The notes under the pieces were generated by a model. The model was not told where the DNA came from. It saw only the letters and a list, made by a program, of their open reading frames with translations, and made no database searches. From positions 1-64,000 of the forward strand of contig NJBF01000006.1 in assembly GCA_003144275.1 (NCBI GenBank): a stretch of 64,000 nt of DNA. The letters are read 5' to 3'. How positions within the stretch are numbered: the first letter of the stretch is position 1; each line of letters begins with the position of its first letter. Source of the DNA: Candidatus Heimdallarchaeota archaeon B3_Heim (GTDB lineage: Archaea > Asgardarchaeota > Heimdallarchaeia > Hodarchaeales > Hodarchaeaceae). The translations under genes were made by a program, and so were the position numbers. Shown here piece after piece: positions 9,313 to 18,400 of the stretch.

Positions 9313-9545
9313 CTTTTTAGTTATTCTCTGAGGTTTAACTTGTCAATTTATCCTATTTTACTTTGTTTTTAAATGTTATATTTTGTATAATCTTTACTTT
9401 CATTTTCAGCAGATGCCAACCTCAGAGTAATTAAATGACTACTATTCTTAATAATATTGACGTTTTTAGTCATTTTCTGAGGTTTAATTTACTAATTTAA
9501 CCTAGTTAACTTTGTTTTTATATTTTCCATTTTTTAATCTTTAGT
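9313..9545. repeat. Imperfect direct repeat with inverted copy in between
   Basis: The ~83-bp sequence at 9313-9395 (TTTTTAG…TCTGAGGTTTAA…ACTTTGTTTTTA…AATCTTTA) recurs imperfectly at 9463-9543. Between them, 9419-9440 carries the complement of the TCATTTTCTGAGGTT core (AACCTCAGAGTAATTAAATGACT). The second copy runs into the stop of the membrane protein gene. The arrangement suggests a local duplication or regulatory/terminator repeats. No coding content between 9057 and 9540. Confidence 0.55.
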
Positions 9546-10194
9546 TTTTCTCTCCATCGTTATGTGTGTTCTCTACCTTATTCTTCTTTTCTATCCACGG
9601 AGGGTCTTCAGGCCAATTATTAATTATTTTTATTACCCTTCTATGAGTCCAATACATCATACCAAGTAAACTGAGTGTAAAAATGGCTAAAATTACCGGA
9701 ATAGGGAGGGGTTCTGTGTTTCTAGGAAAAATAATCTTAGTTAAATCATATACCACTGGCACAAAAAAGATCGTATAAAATACGAAATAGAAAATTGACA
9801 ACAAAGTAACAAATGTTCTCCATTGAGAAAATAATTTTGATGCTTTTCGAAAAGAAATAAGGTCTAAAGTTGAATCCAAGTTTATTGAGGCATTACCTTG
9901 CTCTGTTTTCCAATATATTTGAATTATTCTGGTTCTTTTTTCTTGAAGTTCGATTGATCGGAAAAAAAGCTCAAATACCAATACAGATAATACTAGAATA
10001 AGTGATAATAGAAAATTCATAAAGGAATCTATACTAGACTCATCTATTTTTCCATTAAAATATGCCAATATACCTCCTATACTAATTGCACTAAAAATAC
10101 TGGTTAAGGTGACCCACCAAACCTTATAGGAATCCTTCTTTTGATCTATTAGATATAATGCGTAATATAACTGTTTTTCCAAATTGAATGGCAT
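9541..10194 (-). CDS. Four-helix membrane protein, unknown function
   Basis: 217 residues. Membrane segments lie at about 26-46 (WVTLTSIFSAISIGGILAY), 57-79 (FLLSLILVLSVLVFELFF), 128-152 and 162-182, with a charged cytoplasmic loop (~80-127) and a hydrophilic, charged C-terminal tail (…NKVENTHNDGEKN). It resembles the SLATT-like or small 4-TM effector proteins often found in defence islands, but I cannot assign it. It stands alone in the accessory island. Confidence 0.55.
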   Translation of the reverse strand: MPFNLEKQLYYALYLIDQKKDSYKVWWVTLTSIFSAISIGGILAYFNGKIDESSIDSFMNFLLSLILVLSVLVFELFFRSIELQEKRTRIIQIYWKTEQGNASINLDSTLDLISFRKASKLFSQWRTFVTLLSIFYFVFYTIFFVPVVYDLTKIIFPRNTEPLPIPVILAIFTLSLLGMMYWTHRRVIKIINNWPEDPPWIEKKNKVENTHNDGEKN

Positions 10195-10298
10195 TCTGAT
10201 CTTATCTCCTTAATTGTTTCATAATTAATAACTTACGTCTAATTCCCTATTAAATCGATAATATCCCTAAAATTTCCCCTTCTGTTCTGAATTCCCCT

Positions 10299-10493
10299 CT
10301 AACCTCTTTCTTTTATTAATTTTATCTCAGAATAAATCTTAAGACTCATATTAACTTTTTTAATAAAATTATTTATCAAATCATCATTACTTTCCAAAGA
10401 AATAGTTTTCTCATTGAGTGTAAAAATTGGTTTTTTCTCATAAATGTCATTGATCCTACCATTTAAATCCAATATATTGTTCCTAATGTTCAA
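10299..10493 (-). CDS. Small hypothetical protein
   Basis: A 64-residue frame on the same strand as the four-helix membrane protein and about 100 bp upstream of it. It is hydrophilic and predicted helical (…INNFIKKVNMSLKIYSEIKLIKERG). No motif; it may be chance in AT-rich DNA. The ~280 bp on its upstream side hold no supported gene, only a short plus-strand frame with a CSHC pair. Confidence 0.25.
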   Translation of the reverse strand: MNIRNNILDLNGRINDIYEKKPIFTLNEKTISLESNDDLINNFIKKVNMSLKIYSEIKLIKERG

Positions 10494-10778
10494 AAACTTT
10501 CTAATAGAAGAAATTCATTTATATTTGGAAAAAATACTAATTGAATTTTGAATAATTCTCAATTGATCTTCGTTTATGCGTTTATGCAAGGAGTGAATGC
10601 TTGGAGTGTCTTTACTCTTGTTAAATGTTCTCATTGTGATGGAGATTTGATGAAAATCTGAAAGTGGAGATGAGTTCAGGTTGGCGGTGGATGTATTGAT
10701 TAAAAATCTTTCTAAAGATTAAAGACCCTAGAAGAAGTATTACAACAGCTTGTTTTAATGCTCTGGTTTACGTGTTAA

Positions 10779-11483
10779 TCAATCGTTTATCCAACAGTCT
10801 GGATTATGTTTTTTTACTGCTTCCCAAAAATATTTCGTCTGAGGAAAAGAAATTTGTCTTACTGCTCGTGTTTTAGAGTTAATAACTGTGAAATCACTCC
10901 TTGGTTCACCATTTTTATTTACTGTATCAAATTTAATATCTCTAATAATGTTTATCGCTAGAGTTCTGTCAAATGGTACTCCATGCTTGAATAACATTGA
11001 TTTCTTGCTTCCTTTCCAAATTCTATATTCATTGGTATAATTATCACATCGAATGTGGTCATTATTAGCAATTTCTGAAAAATCTTCCAATATATTAGGA
11101 TCATAAACTTGTTTAAATTCAAAAAATCCTATAAAATAAAATTGACTGTCATAGGGACTTATATTTTTTTGGAAAGAAGCAAAAAAAGCTATGAAATCTC
11201 CTTTTTCAAGATTTTTTAATGCACTAATACGAGATTTTTTTATTGAATTTCCGTATGTAAAAGTATCAAATTCTGGATCATAATGAACAATAGTATCTGG
11301 GTCTCTAACATATTCCCCTAAACCAACACTCGCATACGTTCGTTCTCTCTGAATATTTACACCTTTACACGTCCGATGCAAATGATGAGATGTGTGAGCT
11401 TTTGGGCAATCATCGTTATTACACCACAAAGGAATAGGCATGTATGTAAATTGATTAATAGAGTCAATAGGAGGAAAATTCAA
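10779..11483 (-). CDS. Possible nucleotide-modification-associated (Nmad-like) protein
   Basis: 234 residues. The N terminus has Cys/His pairs (WCNNDDCPK … HLHRTCKG), then YASVGLGEYVRDPDT and a strand-rich core ALKNLEKGDFIAFFASF … FYFIGFFEF. This core, a basic turn 'L-x-x-GDFIxFFA' followed by 'YFIGFFE', is the layout I associate with Nmad3-type and related PUA/EVE-like domains linked to modified bases. The assignment is weak. The gene lies in the accessory island next to restriction-type remnants, which fits such a role but does not prove it. The end matches a natural stop; no partner gene overlaps it. Confidence 0.45.
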   Translation of the reverse strand: MNFPPIDSINQFTYMPIPLWCNNDDCPKAHTSHHLHRTCKGVNIQRERTYASVGLGEYVRDPDTIVHYDPEFDTFTYGNSIKKSRISALKNLEKGDFIAFFASFQKNISPYDSQFYFIGFFEFKQVYDPNILEDFSEIANNDHIRCDNYTNEYRIWKGSKKSMLFKHGVPFDRTLAINIIRDIKFDTVNKNGEPRSDFTVINSKTRAVRQISFPQTKYFWEAVKKHNPDCWIND

Positions 11484-11558
11484 TCCTTTTTTGCGTTCTC
11501 AATATATGCTTGATAGACTTTCGCTCGCATTGTTACCCAATCCTTGAGTTTTTGACTT

Positions 11559-11855
11559 TTACAAATTCCAAAGGTAATTAATATTCTCATCAAGAAAAGT
11601 GTCGAATAATATAAAGAATCTCACCCCCAATCCAAATTCTGCATACCAAATAGAATATATCGATAGAATCGATGATAAATGCATAGCAGCTAGAATATAG
11701 ATTCCTAGAGTTATGTACATCCACTTCTGAATTGGTTTATCCTCATGTATAACTTTTTGATGGAGAAGGTTTGCCTCAAATAGTTCTCCCTCAAAAAATT
11801 CAGTGTATTTTTCTTTCTGCAAACTGAAATTCCTCCTCGTGAAAAATCCATCCAA
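11559..11855 (-). CDS. Small membrane protein, unknown
   Basis: 98 residues with hydrophilic ends and two adjacent hydrophobic segments at about 47-66 (MYITLGIYILAAMHL) and 76-86. It lies 75 bp upstream of the Nmad-like gene on the same strand. No recognisable domain. It may be a truncated membrane protein. Confidence 0.35.
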   Translation of the reverse strand: MDGFFTRRNFSLQKEKYTEFFEGELFEANLLHQKVIHEDKPIQKWMYITLGIYILAAMHLSSILSIYSIWYAEFGLGVRFFILFDTFLDENINYLWNL

Positions 11856-12701
11856 AATAGTTAAAATAAATAATGTTCCACCGAGCCAGCATGGGATTTT
11901 TTAACCACTGATCTAGTCCAGTCATAGTTCATTCACGTCCGATTTAGTACTATTGTTTTTTTTCCTTCTCACATTTCACGTATCAAAGTTCGTTCCCTTG
12001 ACAATGGTTTCCTCTCTTCTAGCAAGATCTTCTTAGCTAATTCAAGAAATGTTAATTTTGGTATCTATTCTAACCATTCCATTTTACGTGAGTTCAAAGT
12101 TATAGATAATTATCAGGCTTAAGAACTTAATTATAATTCAGGAATCTCCCTTGAAAAGAAAAAAACAGAATATTTTTCTTCATCTTTTCTTATTGAACAA
12201 AATGGTGGCCCCTCTGGAAATTCAACATTATCTTCTGCCTTCATTTCTATCTATTAATCCATTCTAGCAAAAAATAAGAATTGGATCTTCTAGAATTAGA
12301 TACCCCTTTCTTTTTTTTCATCTGAAAATTCAATATTGGTCCCTGCTGAAATATCTATAATCTGACTCATTGAAACCAAAAATAATAGACTTCCTAATAT
12401 TATCTGATTGGAAATCTTCCTATGTATCATTTTTAACCCCTTCAAAACAAGTTATTCATTTCTGTGAAGAAATAATTTTAAAAAACTTTCTAGAAATCTG
12501 AAGTAAAATATCTAACGCTTAATTTGGAATCTAAGATTGAAATTCTGAGAGAATGTTTCGTTTGTTTGAAAATGTTTTGTAAACTGACTAAATTTTCCTT
12601 CTTCTAATAAAAATGGTAATGACAATTAATAACAAAGATATTGGTGTAATTAAAAAATCTGTTTTATTGAGTATTCCCTTCTAATGCCTTGTATTTACTC
12701 C
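11856..12701. other. Long AT-rich stretch without a supported gene
   Basis: About 850 bp with no frame above 60 codons. Poly-T and poly-A runs are frequent. No tRNA-like T-loop sequence is visible. It looks like decayed accessory DNA. Confidence 0.45.
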
Positions 12702-12932
12702 TTAATCATCCAATCTTTTCTTTAAATCTCCACATCTTTCACATTTCAGAATAATTGATGCCCCAAATTTAAGGCTATTATAATAATGACCAAAAATGAG
12801 ACAAGTAACCTTTTTTACTAAAACATCAAAAAACGTTTTTGTTGAATAAATAATAACACCTACGAATCCTAAAATAATGAATAACCATACATCACTAGTT
12901 TGAATTGATATATTACCTATTTCAATTGACAA
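12702..12932 (-). CDS. Small membrane protein with a C-terminal Cys pair
   Basis: 76 residues: one strong membrane helix (residues ~14-33, VWLFIILGFVGVIIY), a basic segment, a CxxxxGHYY string, and a C-terminal LKCERCGDLKKR that could bind zinc together with the cysteine and histidine before it. It lies 37 bp downstream of the next membrane protein gene, so the two probably form an operon. No family recognised. Confidence 0.45.
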   Translation of the reverse strand: MSIEIGNISIQTSDVWLFIILGFVGVIIYSTKTFFDVLVKKVTCLIFGHYYNSLKFGASIILKCERCGDLKKRLDD

Positions 12933-12969
12933 TCTTATTCCCTACTTAACTTTTTGAATATTTTCATGA

Positions 12970-13272
12970 TCAAACACTTTTAAAATCTGCTTTTGCTAGA
13001 ATATATCCCAACACAAGAGACATAATTAATAAAAATTGATCTCCTTGAAGAATTTGAATAGCAACTAGATATAATGTTCCAAGAATAATTATTATTACAA
13101 TAAAAGCTTGAATAGCGAATTTTTTAAATTCTAGGCTTGAACTTTCTTTACTCATTCTCTCATACATTTGATCTATTTTGGTTTTCTTGAGAAAATTTGC
13201 TATTGCATCCAACAATTCTTCCATAGTTACTTCTGGTTGTTGTTCATCCTGATTATCTTCTGTAGATGACAT
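12970..13272 (-). CDS. Small two-helix membrane protein
   Basis: 100 residues. An acidic N terminus (SSTEDNQDEQQPE) is followed by an amphipathic helix (~15-35) and two hydrophobic helices at about 54-72 (FIVIIIILGTLYLV) and 78-94. First gene of a probable pair with the Cys-pair membrane protein. Function unknown. Confidence 0.45.
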   Translation of the reverse strand: MSSTEDNQDEQQPEVTMEELLDAIANFLKKTKIDQMYERMSKESSSLEFKKFAIQAFIVIIIILGTLYLVAIQILQGDQFLLIMSLVLGYILAKADFKSV

Positions 13273-13784
13273 CTTTTTTCACTTACTTATTAATCTTCTA
13301 GAAAAACTATATTATAATCTCTTCCTTCATCTAATTGAAAGAATAATAGAACTTAAGATGAATCTTTCATTTATAAATACTCTTTGCAGTCTTTGATGAT
13401 AGCTGTTATTAATGCTAATTGCTATTCTTTGGGTAATTTGTCAATAGAAAAGCCAAATAATTGTCTAAGTAAGGTTAAAATCATGTCTAATGCTTGGTGT
13501 TCTTCAAGGAGAAGAGTAGTACCTGGATACTTCAATAATTTCACATAAAACTCTTTGGGGTTAAGTATGATTAGATCACTCGTCCAGCATTTATGTGATT
13601 ACCGAATTTTCTTTTTCTTTAGAAAGCTTCTTTTTAAGTTTATTAATTTGAGCCTTCCAGTAGCCCGAATAGTCGTTTCAACAATTTTCGAACAGAAAAT
13701 ACCTTATGACTTACCTTTAATAGGTAATGGAACATTAGAATGGTATGGGGAAGAATATGACTCCTAGTTAACTTTTCTCTTCTT
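13273..13784. other. Decayed coding stretch
   Basis: On the minus strand about 58 codons ending at ~13423 read as a natural C terminus (…NPKEFYVKLLKYPGTTLLLEE… ending LPKE). They have no start, and an in-frame stop interrupts the frame just upstream. A second phase near 13620 gives another tail (YWKAQINKLKKKLSKE…). I read this as one or two decayed minus-strand genes. The plus-strand frame at 13555-13767 is probably only their shadow. Confidence 0.35.
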
Positions 13785-14420
13785 TTACCATTCTGCAATG
13801 AGTTTTTCAAAGTATTTTTTTCTCTGTTCTCCTATAGAGTCAAAAATTGCTTTTTCCTCCAAACCTTGGGTAATTCCGCTTTTGATTTCCTCGAAATACG
13901 GATAATTGGCCAAATCACGATCGTGAGCATTATAGAACATAATCCAACATTGACTATTTAAAAGCGCTATTGGAATTTGAGGTTTTGATTCCCATTCCCA
14001 TTTGCGATACGCCCCTGAATGGGACATCCATACTAATTCATGGAGCAAGGACGGTTTATATTTCCATGTAATGGCAAGTCCTTCTCGATAATTCTCTCCA
14101 AGACAATCATAAAGCATATTCTCGTAGTCATCATCTACAATTGCAGTAATATAGAAGTTCCTTTCTTCACTTACATACCACGAGACGATAGGATAGATAT
14201 GGGTGCGTTCAACTTCTTTCTTATATTCCCACTTGGGTATAATCACAGATTCAATAAAAATACGTGGAATAACATACATATAATGTTCATCTTTCGAATC
14301 TAATAATGTAATTAACTCAGATTCGGTTTTTACATTCAAAATATCCTTATCGTATTGAATAAATGTGTAAGGTGACCCAACTTTCTCATAACCATCACGA
14401 CTTTTTATATACACTATCAT
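13785..14420 (-). CDS. Hypothetical soluble protein
   Basis: 211 residues, starting ATG at 14420. Acidic, tryptophan- and tyrosine-rich (WKYKPSLLHELVWMSHSGAYRKWEWE), without membrane segments or a motif I know. The length, an intact frame and the natural composition support a real gene. It is flanked by decayed DNA on both sides and is the last gene of the accessory island. Function unknown. Confidence 0.5.
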   Translation of the reverse strand: MIVYIKSRDGYEKVGSPYTFIQYDKDILNVKTESELITLLDSKDEHYMYVIPRIFIESVIIPKWEYKKEVERTHIYPIVSWYVSEERNFYITAIVDDDYENMLYDCLGENYREGLAITWKYKPSLLHELVWMSHSGAYRKWEWESKPQIPIALLNSQCWIMFYNAHDRDLANYPYFEEIKSGITQGLEEKAIFDSIGEQRKKYFEKLIAEW

Positions 14421-14656
14421 TCATCCCAAAATTGGCGTCAGTTCAAATTATATCTTGGATTCATTCTTTTTAAGCTTTTCTTCCAACTTTATATCTTCAA
14501 AATTAGAATCTGGGAAGTTGATATCTACTCCAGAAACATTGGGTGTGAGAAAAAGGAAAGGGTACTGAATTAATGCCACACGAGAAATCCATGCTCGATT
14601 TTATTCATCATCCTTCCCCAGTCCACTCGCTTACTTTACCTCGCTGGTAAATAGGG

Positions 14657-14824
14657 TCAATGTCTAAGATCCAGCACGCTGTGATTGACCCCTTGCGATA
14701 ATAACCTTGTGATTTGTTCATAGAAGTTCCAGTCACTAAACCACTCATTCCCATGGAAAATTGTATCTCCGTTGAAAAGTCTGTTAAGGATAATTATTCG
14801 CTTTCCCTTATACCTGTTGCTTTT
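14657..14824 (-). pseudogene. Start-less fragment of an unrecognised gene
   Basis: 56 minus-strand codons without a start, overlapping the 3' end of the amidohydrolase gene. The peptide (…KRIIILNRLFNGDTIFHG, then NEWFSDWNFYEQITRLL … HSVLDLRH) looks like a genuine conserved C terminus. It is probably the tail of a gene whose front was removed when the amidohydrolase gene was joined here. The remaining 230 bp towards 14421 hold no gene. Confidence 0.3.
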
Positions 14825-16272
14825 CTAGCCGTTTTTTGCTTTTTATAAATATAAAAAAGTTCAGATAGTTCTTGGATCTGAGATAGCAAAGTGTTCAAGT
14901 CAATAGACACGAATTTATAATTATTTACTACTTTTTCACCGTTTGAAATGACATAGCTAATCTCATTTCCATTTGCAGCCCAAATTAAGTTTTCAACAAC
15001 GTTATCAGTCCTAGTAGGAGTGAGGTTGGGAACAGAAAGATCCACTATAGTAATATCGGCACTTTTTCCAGGAGCCAAAGAACCAGTATTATAATTCAAA
15101 ATTTGAGAGGGAATAATAGTTATCCGTTCTAAAACATCTTGAGCAGTCATCAACTTTGCATTTTTATGAAATGCTTTCTGATATTGCGCTGCTAAACGGG
15201 CGGCATTGATAATATTTTGGTTATCTGCACTCCCTGATCCATCAGTGGATATAGCAAAAGGAATGTTTCGACTTTTAAACTCTATTAATGGCGGCATTCC
15301 TGAACCTAGTATTGTGTTTGCTAAGGGGTTATGAATTACTGCAGTATTTGTTTCTGCGAGTATCTGCAAATCGTTTTCGGAATTATGAACCTGGTGTCCC
15401 ACAAATGTATTTTCATCTAAGAAGTCAATAGATTGTGCATATTCTATAGGTGTTAATCCATATTCCTTTGTAAACCATTGAGTTGTTGCAAATTCCTCAC
15501 TAGAATGAATGTGAATCATCGTTTGATGTCTATTAGCCCAGGTCTTTAATTGTTTGAGCAGTTCTGGACCGTTTGAGAAGAATTGATCAGGACCAGGAAT
15601 TATTCGGACATTGGGTTCATTTTTAAATTTCTCGAAGAGCGTATCCATTCTTTCAACTGCCACTTCTGCAGGTTTATCAAGGATTCGTGAATCATAATGT
15701 CTATCTTGTGATCCCACTGCAATGGTAATCTTAGTTTTTGCATCTCGGTTCGCCTCCACCAGTTCTGGTACATAATACTTATTGAAATTACAATGATGAA
15801 CCACTGCAGTTGTGATCCCATGTTGGAGATCATCTATACGCGCCTTTAAGTAGGTGAGGTAATAAGGGGACTGTCCAAACTTTTTAGTTAATGCCTCTTC
15901 TTCTTCATGAAGAAATCCTGTGAAATGATTCACTGCTTCATCGAGCCATGTAGTTAATGGAACATCTTTTGCTATACCGATAAGGGGAGATTCATGATCA
16001 TGCCCATGTGCTTTCACAAATCCAGGTAGGGCTACTCCATTTATCTGGGGAACATCATTACTACTTGTAATTCTTTCATCAGTAGCACCTATTACAGTTA
16101 AATCCGTACTGGAGTTACTAATGATCTTATCTATTGAATTTGGTACAAATTTTCCGACTTCTTTAATTAGATTCCCCTCTGTTAATACGTATCCATCCTC
16201 AATTCGAGTTTCTCTTCCTAAAGCGTCTGAAAGGGGAACCATCAATCTTGTGCGTACCAATATGCTCTTCAT
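14794..16272 (-). CDS. Amidohydrolase of the cytosine deaminase / TrzA-SsnA group
   Basis: A 492-residue metal-dependent hydrolase of the amidohydrolase superfamily, which removes ammonia or chlorine from heterocyclic rings (guanine, cytosine, adenosine-type, triazine substrates). Visible ligands: the N-terminal H-x-H in GFVKAHGHDH, a strand-end His in MIHIHSSEE, another in FVGHQVHNSE, and the catalytic Asp in AISTDGSGSADNQN. The C-terminal beta domain (GSLAPGKSADITIVDL) is complete. Together with the divergent dihydropyrimidinase gene 200 bp away and a second deaminase-type gene at ~51 kb, a role in pyrimidine or purine base breakdown is likely. The substrate cannot be read from the sequence. 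Confidence 0.8.
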   Translation of the reverse strand: MKSILVRTRLMVPLSDALGRETRIEDGYVLTEGNLIKEVGKFVPNSIDKIISNSSTDLTVIGATDERITSSNDVPQINGVALPGFVKAHGHDHESPLIGIAKDVPLTTWLDEAVNHFTGFLHEEEEALTKKFGQSPYYLTYLKARIDDLQHGITTAVVHHCNFNKYYVPELVEANRDAKTKITIAVGSQDRHYDSRILDKPAEVAVERMDTLFEKFKNEPNVRIIPGPDQFFSNGPELLKQLKTWANRHQTMIHIHSSEEFATTQWFTKEYGLTPIEYAQSIDFLDENTFVGHQVHNSENDLQILAETNTAVIHNPLANTILGSGMPPLIEFKSRNIPFAISTDGSGSADNQNIINAARLAAQYQKAFHKNAKLMTAQDVLERITIIPSQILNYNTGSLAPGKSADITIVDLSVPNLTPTRTDNVVENLIWAANGNEISYVISNGEKVVNNYKFVSIDLNTLLSQIQELSELFYIYKKQKTARKATGIRESE

Positions 16273-16470
16273 CTATCGATCAACTTCTACTCACGGTTAG
16301 CTAGATCTTTGTGAGGGTATCCTATTCCAATTTTTACCTCTGAGTTTACATTGAAAAAGATAGAGGCTAGTAATCAATATTATGAAGAGAGTTAGAATGA
16401 AATTTTTGGCAATAGTAATAGAAAAATCTAATAGGGATATTAGGGATGTGGTGTAAGCGTTGAAGTAAAG

Positions 16471-17853
16471 ATGTTTGATCTCTTGATTAAGAACGGAACA
16501 CTAGTAGACAGTCATGGAATGTACCATGCCAACCTTGGAATTACAGAAGGAAAGATTTCTACTATTTATCAGGGTAACAAAAGTGTTTCAGCTGAGAAAG
16601 TGATTGATGCCGCTAATAAATTAGTTTTTCCAGGCATTGTAGATACACACGTGCATTTCCAACTCCAAGACCTTGGAAAAATTATCTCCACTGATACTTT
16701 CAATTCTGGAACTCAGGCCGCGGCCTTTGGGGGAGTGACAACAATTATTGATTTCGCGGATCAAAAAAGGGGAGAGTCACCTCTTAAAGGATTTTTAGAT
16801 CGAAAGAAATCAGCAGATGGTCAGGTAGCTATTGATTATAGTCTTCATGTCTCTAAAACAGATTTGGAATATCTTGATGAGATACCTGAATTAATTAAAC
16901 GGGGTGTTACGAGCTTTAAATTTTTCACTACCTATGATTGGAGGAACCTTGACTTAACTGATACAGAGCTCGTACAGTTCTTTAAAAATGTCAGAAAAAA
17001 TCGTGGATTTGTTATAGGCCATTGTGAAAATAATTCTATGGTTAAAACGTATCGTGAGCAATTGATTCAAGATAACAAAGAAGATCCGATATACCATGCT
17101 CATTCCCGTCCTCATCTTGCTGAAGAAGAAGCCATACAACGAGTAATGCTCTTTGCACGACGAACAGGGGTGCACTTGCACATTGCACATATATCTACCA
17201 AAGAAGGGGGTGACCTTCTAGCTCAGGCAAAGCAAAATAATCTTCGAGTTACTGGTGAAACTTGTCCTCATTATTTACTACTCAATGAAAAGGCATATAC
17301 TACTCCAGATGGATACTTAAATCTTATGTCACCTCCTCTCAGGCACACAAAAGATCAACAAGCACTGATTAATCAGGTTCAATCAGGTGTTATAGATACT
17401 ATAATCACCGATCATTGTGAATTCTCTCGAGAAAGAAAAGGGAATGGCAAATTACCTTTTCATCAAGTAACCAATGGTATTCCAGGTATCGAAACTTCCC
17501 TTCCACTCATTCATGATTTTCTAGTAAATTCAAATAAAATCAGTTATCCTGGACTTGTCCAATTACTCTCCACAAACCCTGCTAAACTTTTTGGCTTGTA
17601 TCCCCAAAAAGGATCTTTACAGACTGGAACTGATGCTGATCTTGTAATTTTTGATCCTTCGGTCAGAAAAACTATCACACCAGATATTCTACATTATAAT
17701 ATAGATTGGAATCCATACACGAATTTTCAAGTAACAGGTTGGCCCTTGATTACAATTCTAAGGGGAAATGTTCTGTGTGAGGACGGAGATTTTGTCGGTG
17801 AAAGTAATGAAGGGAAATTTCTAAAAAGAGATCATCTAAACTATGGACATTAA
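16471..17853 (+). CDS. Dihydropyrimidinase / hydantoinase-like hydrolase (first copy)
   Basis: A 460-residue cyclic amidohydrolase. Metal-binding DTHVHFQL near residue 58, the DTFNSGTQAAAFGGVTTIIDF segment typical of hydantoinases and dihydropyrimidinases, a bridging Lys to be carboxylated in TSFKFFTTYDW, histidines in HLHIAHIST and GHCEN, and the metal Asp in TIITDHCEF. It opens dihydrouracil or related cyclic amides to N-carbamoyl amino acids. A second copy lies at 47400-48794 inside the degradation cluster, so the two may have different substrates; allantoin or a hydantoin is possible for this one. The stop is followed after two bases by the RNase H gene. Confidence 0.82.
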   Translation: MFDLLIKNGTLVDSHGMYHANLGITEGKISTIYQGNKSVSAEKVIDAANKLVFPGIVDTHVHFQLQDLGKIISTDTFNSGTQAAAFGGVTTIIDFADQKRGESPLKGFLDRKKSADGQVAIDYSLHVSKTDLEYLDEIPELIKRGVTSFKFFTTYDWRNLDLTDTELVQFFKNVRKNRGFVIGHCENNSMVKTYREQLIQDNKEDPIYHAHSRPHLAEEEAIQRVMLFARRTGVHLHIAHISTKEGGDLLAQAKQNNLRVTGETCPHYLLLNEKAYTTPDGYLNLMSPPLRHTKDQQALINQVQSGVIDTIITDHCEFSRERKGNGKLPFHQVTNGIPGIETSLPLIHDFLVNSNKISYPGLVQLLSTNPAKLFGLYPQKGSLQTGTDADLVIFDPSVRKTITPDILHYNIDWNPYTNFQVTGWPLITILRGNVLCEDGDFVGESNEGKFLKRDHLNYGH

Positions 17854-17855
17854 AA

Positions 17856-18266
17856 ATGCAAGATTTTTCAATTTTTACTGATGGAGCAGCTCGAGGGAAT
17901 CCAGGTCCTGCAGCAGCAGCCTTTCTTTTAGTACAAAATGAAAAACTTCTTCATAAACAAAATTTTTTCCTTGGAAATCGAACAAACAACCAAGCAGAGT
18001 ACCAAGCAATTATCAAGGCCTTGGAAGTCGCAAAAGGATACACGAAGGACAGTATTGTCTTATTCTCCGACAGTGAACTTGTTATTAAGCAACTAAAAGG
18101 GGAATATAAAGTCAAAAGCCCTCATCTTAGAACCCTGAACCATGAAGTGATAACACAAATCAAATACTTCTCTTCTGTCAAATTTATTCATGCTCCTCGT
18201 ACAAACTCATGGATTAAGAAAGCAGATAAGTTATGTAATGTGCTACTCAACCAACTAGAAAAATAG
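17856..18266 (+). CDS. rnhA: Ribonuclease HI family protein
   Basis: 136 residues, cleaving the RNA strand of RNA-DNA hybrids. The four acidic residues of the fold are visible: Asp in IFTDGAARGNPGP, Glu in NNQAEYQAI, Asp in LFSDSELVIKQL and Asp in KKADKLCN. This is the short archaeal/bacterial HI type without an N-terminal hybrid-binding domain. It begins two bases after the dihydropyrimidinase stop and is presumably co-transcribed, without an obvious functional link. Confidence 0.85.
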   Translation: MQDFSIFTDGAARGNPGPAAAAFLLVQNEKLLHKQNFFLGNRTNNQAEYQAIIKALEVAKGYTKDSIVLFSDSELVIKQLKGEYKVKSPHLRTLNHEVITQIKYFSSVKFIHAPRTNSWIKKADKLCNVLLNQLEK

Positions 18267-18400
18267 TTCCTCTTTCTGTTCATGGGAAGGATATAGAAAT
18301 TGCCATTAAATTCATTTATTTAAATGGGTCCTAATAAATCATCTTTACACTTCATTATCACTTTCTAAAGTATTTCTATGTTATTAGAGGTCAATTACTA

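Noticed and set aside
13555..13767. 70-residue plus-strand frame
   Set aside because: The opposite strand has better coding character (decayed C termini), and the peptide has an unnatural composition.
16954..17190. Minus-strand frame inside the dihydropyrimidinase gene
   Set aside because: Shadow of a well-supported gene on the other strand.
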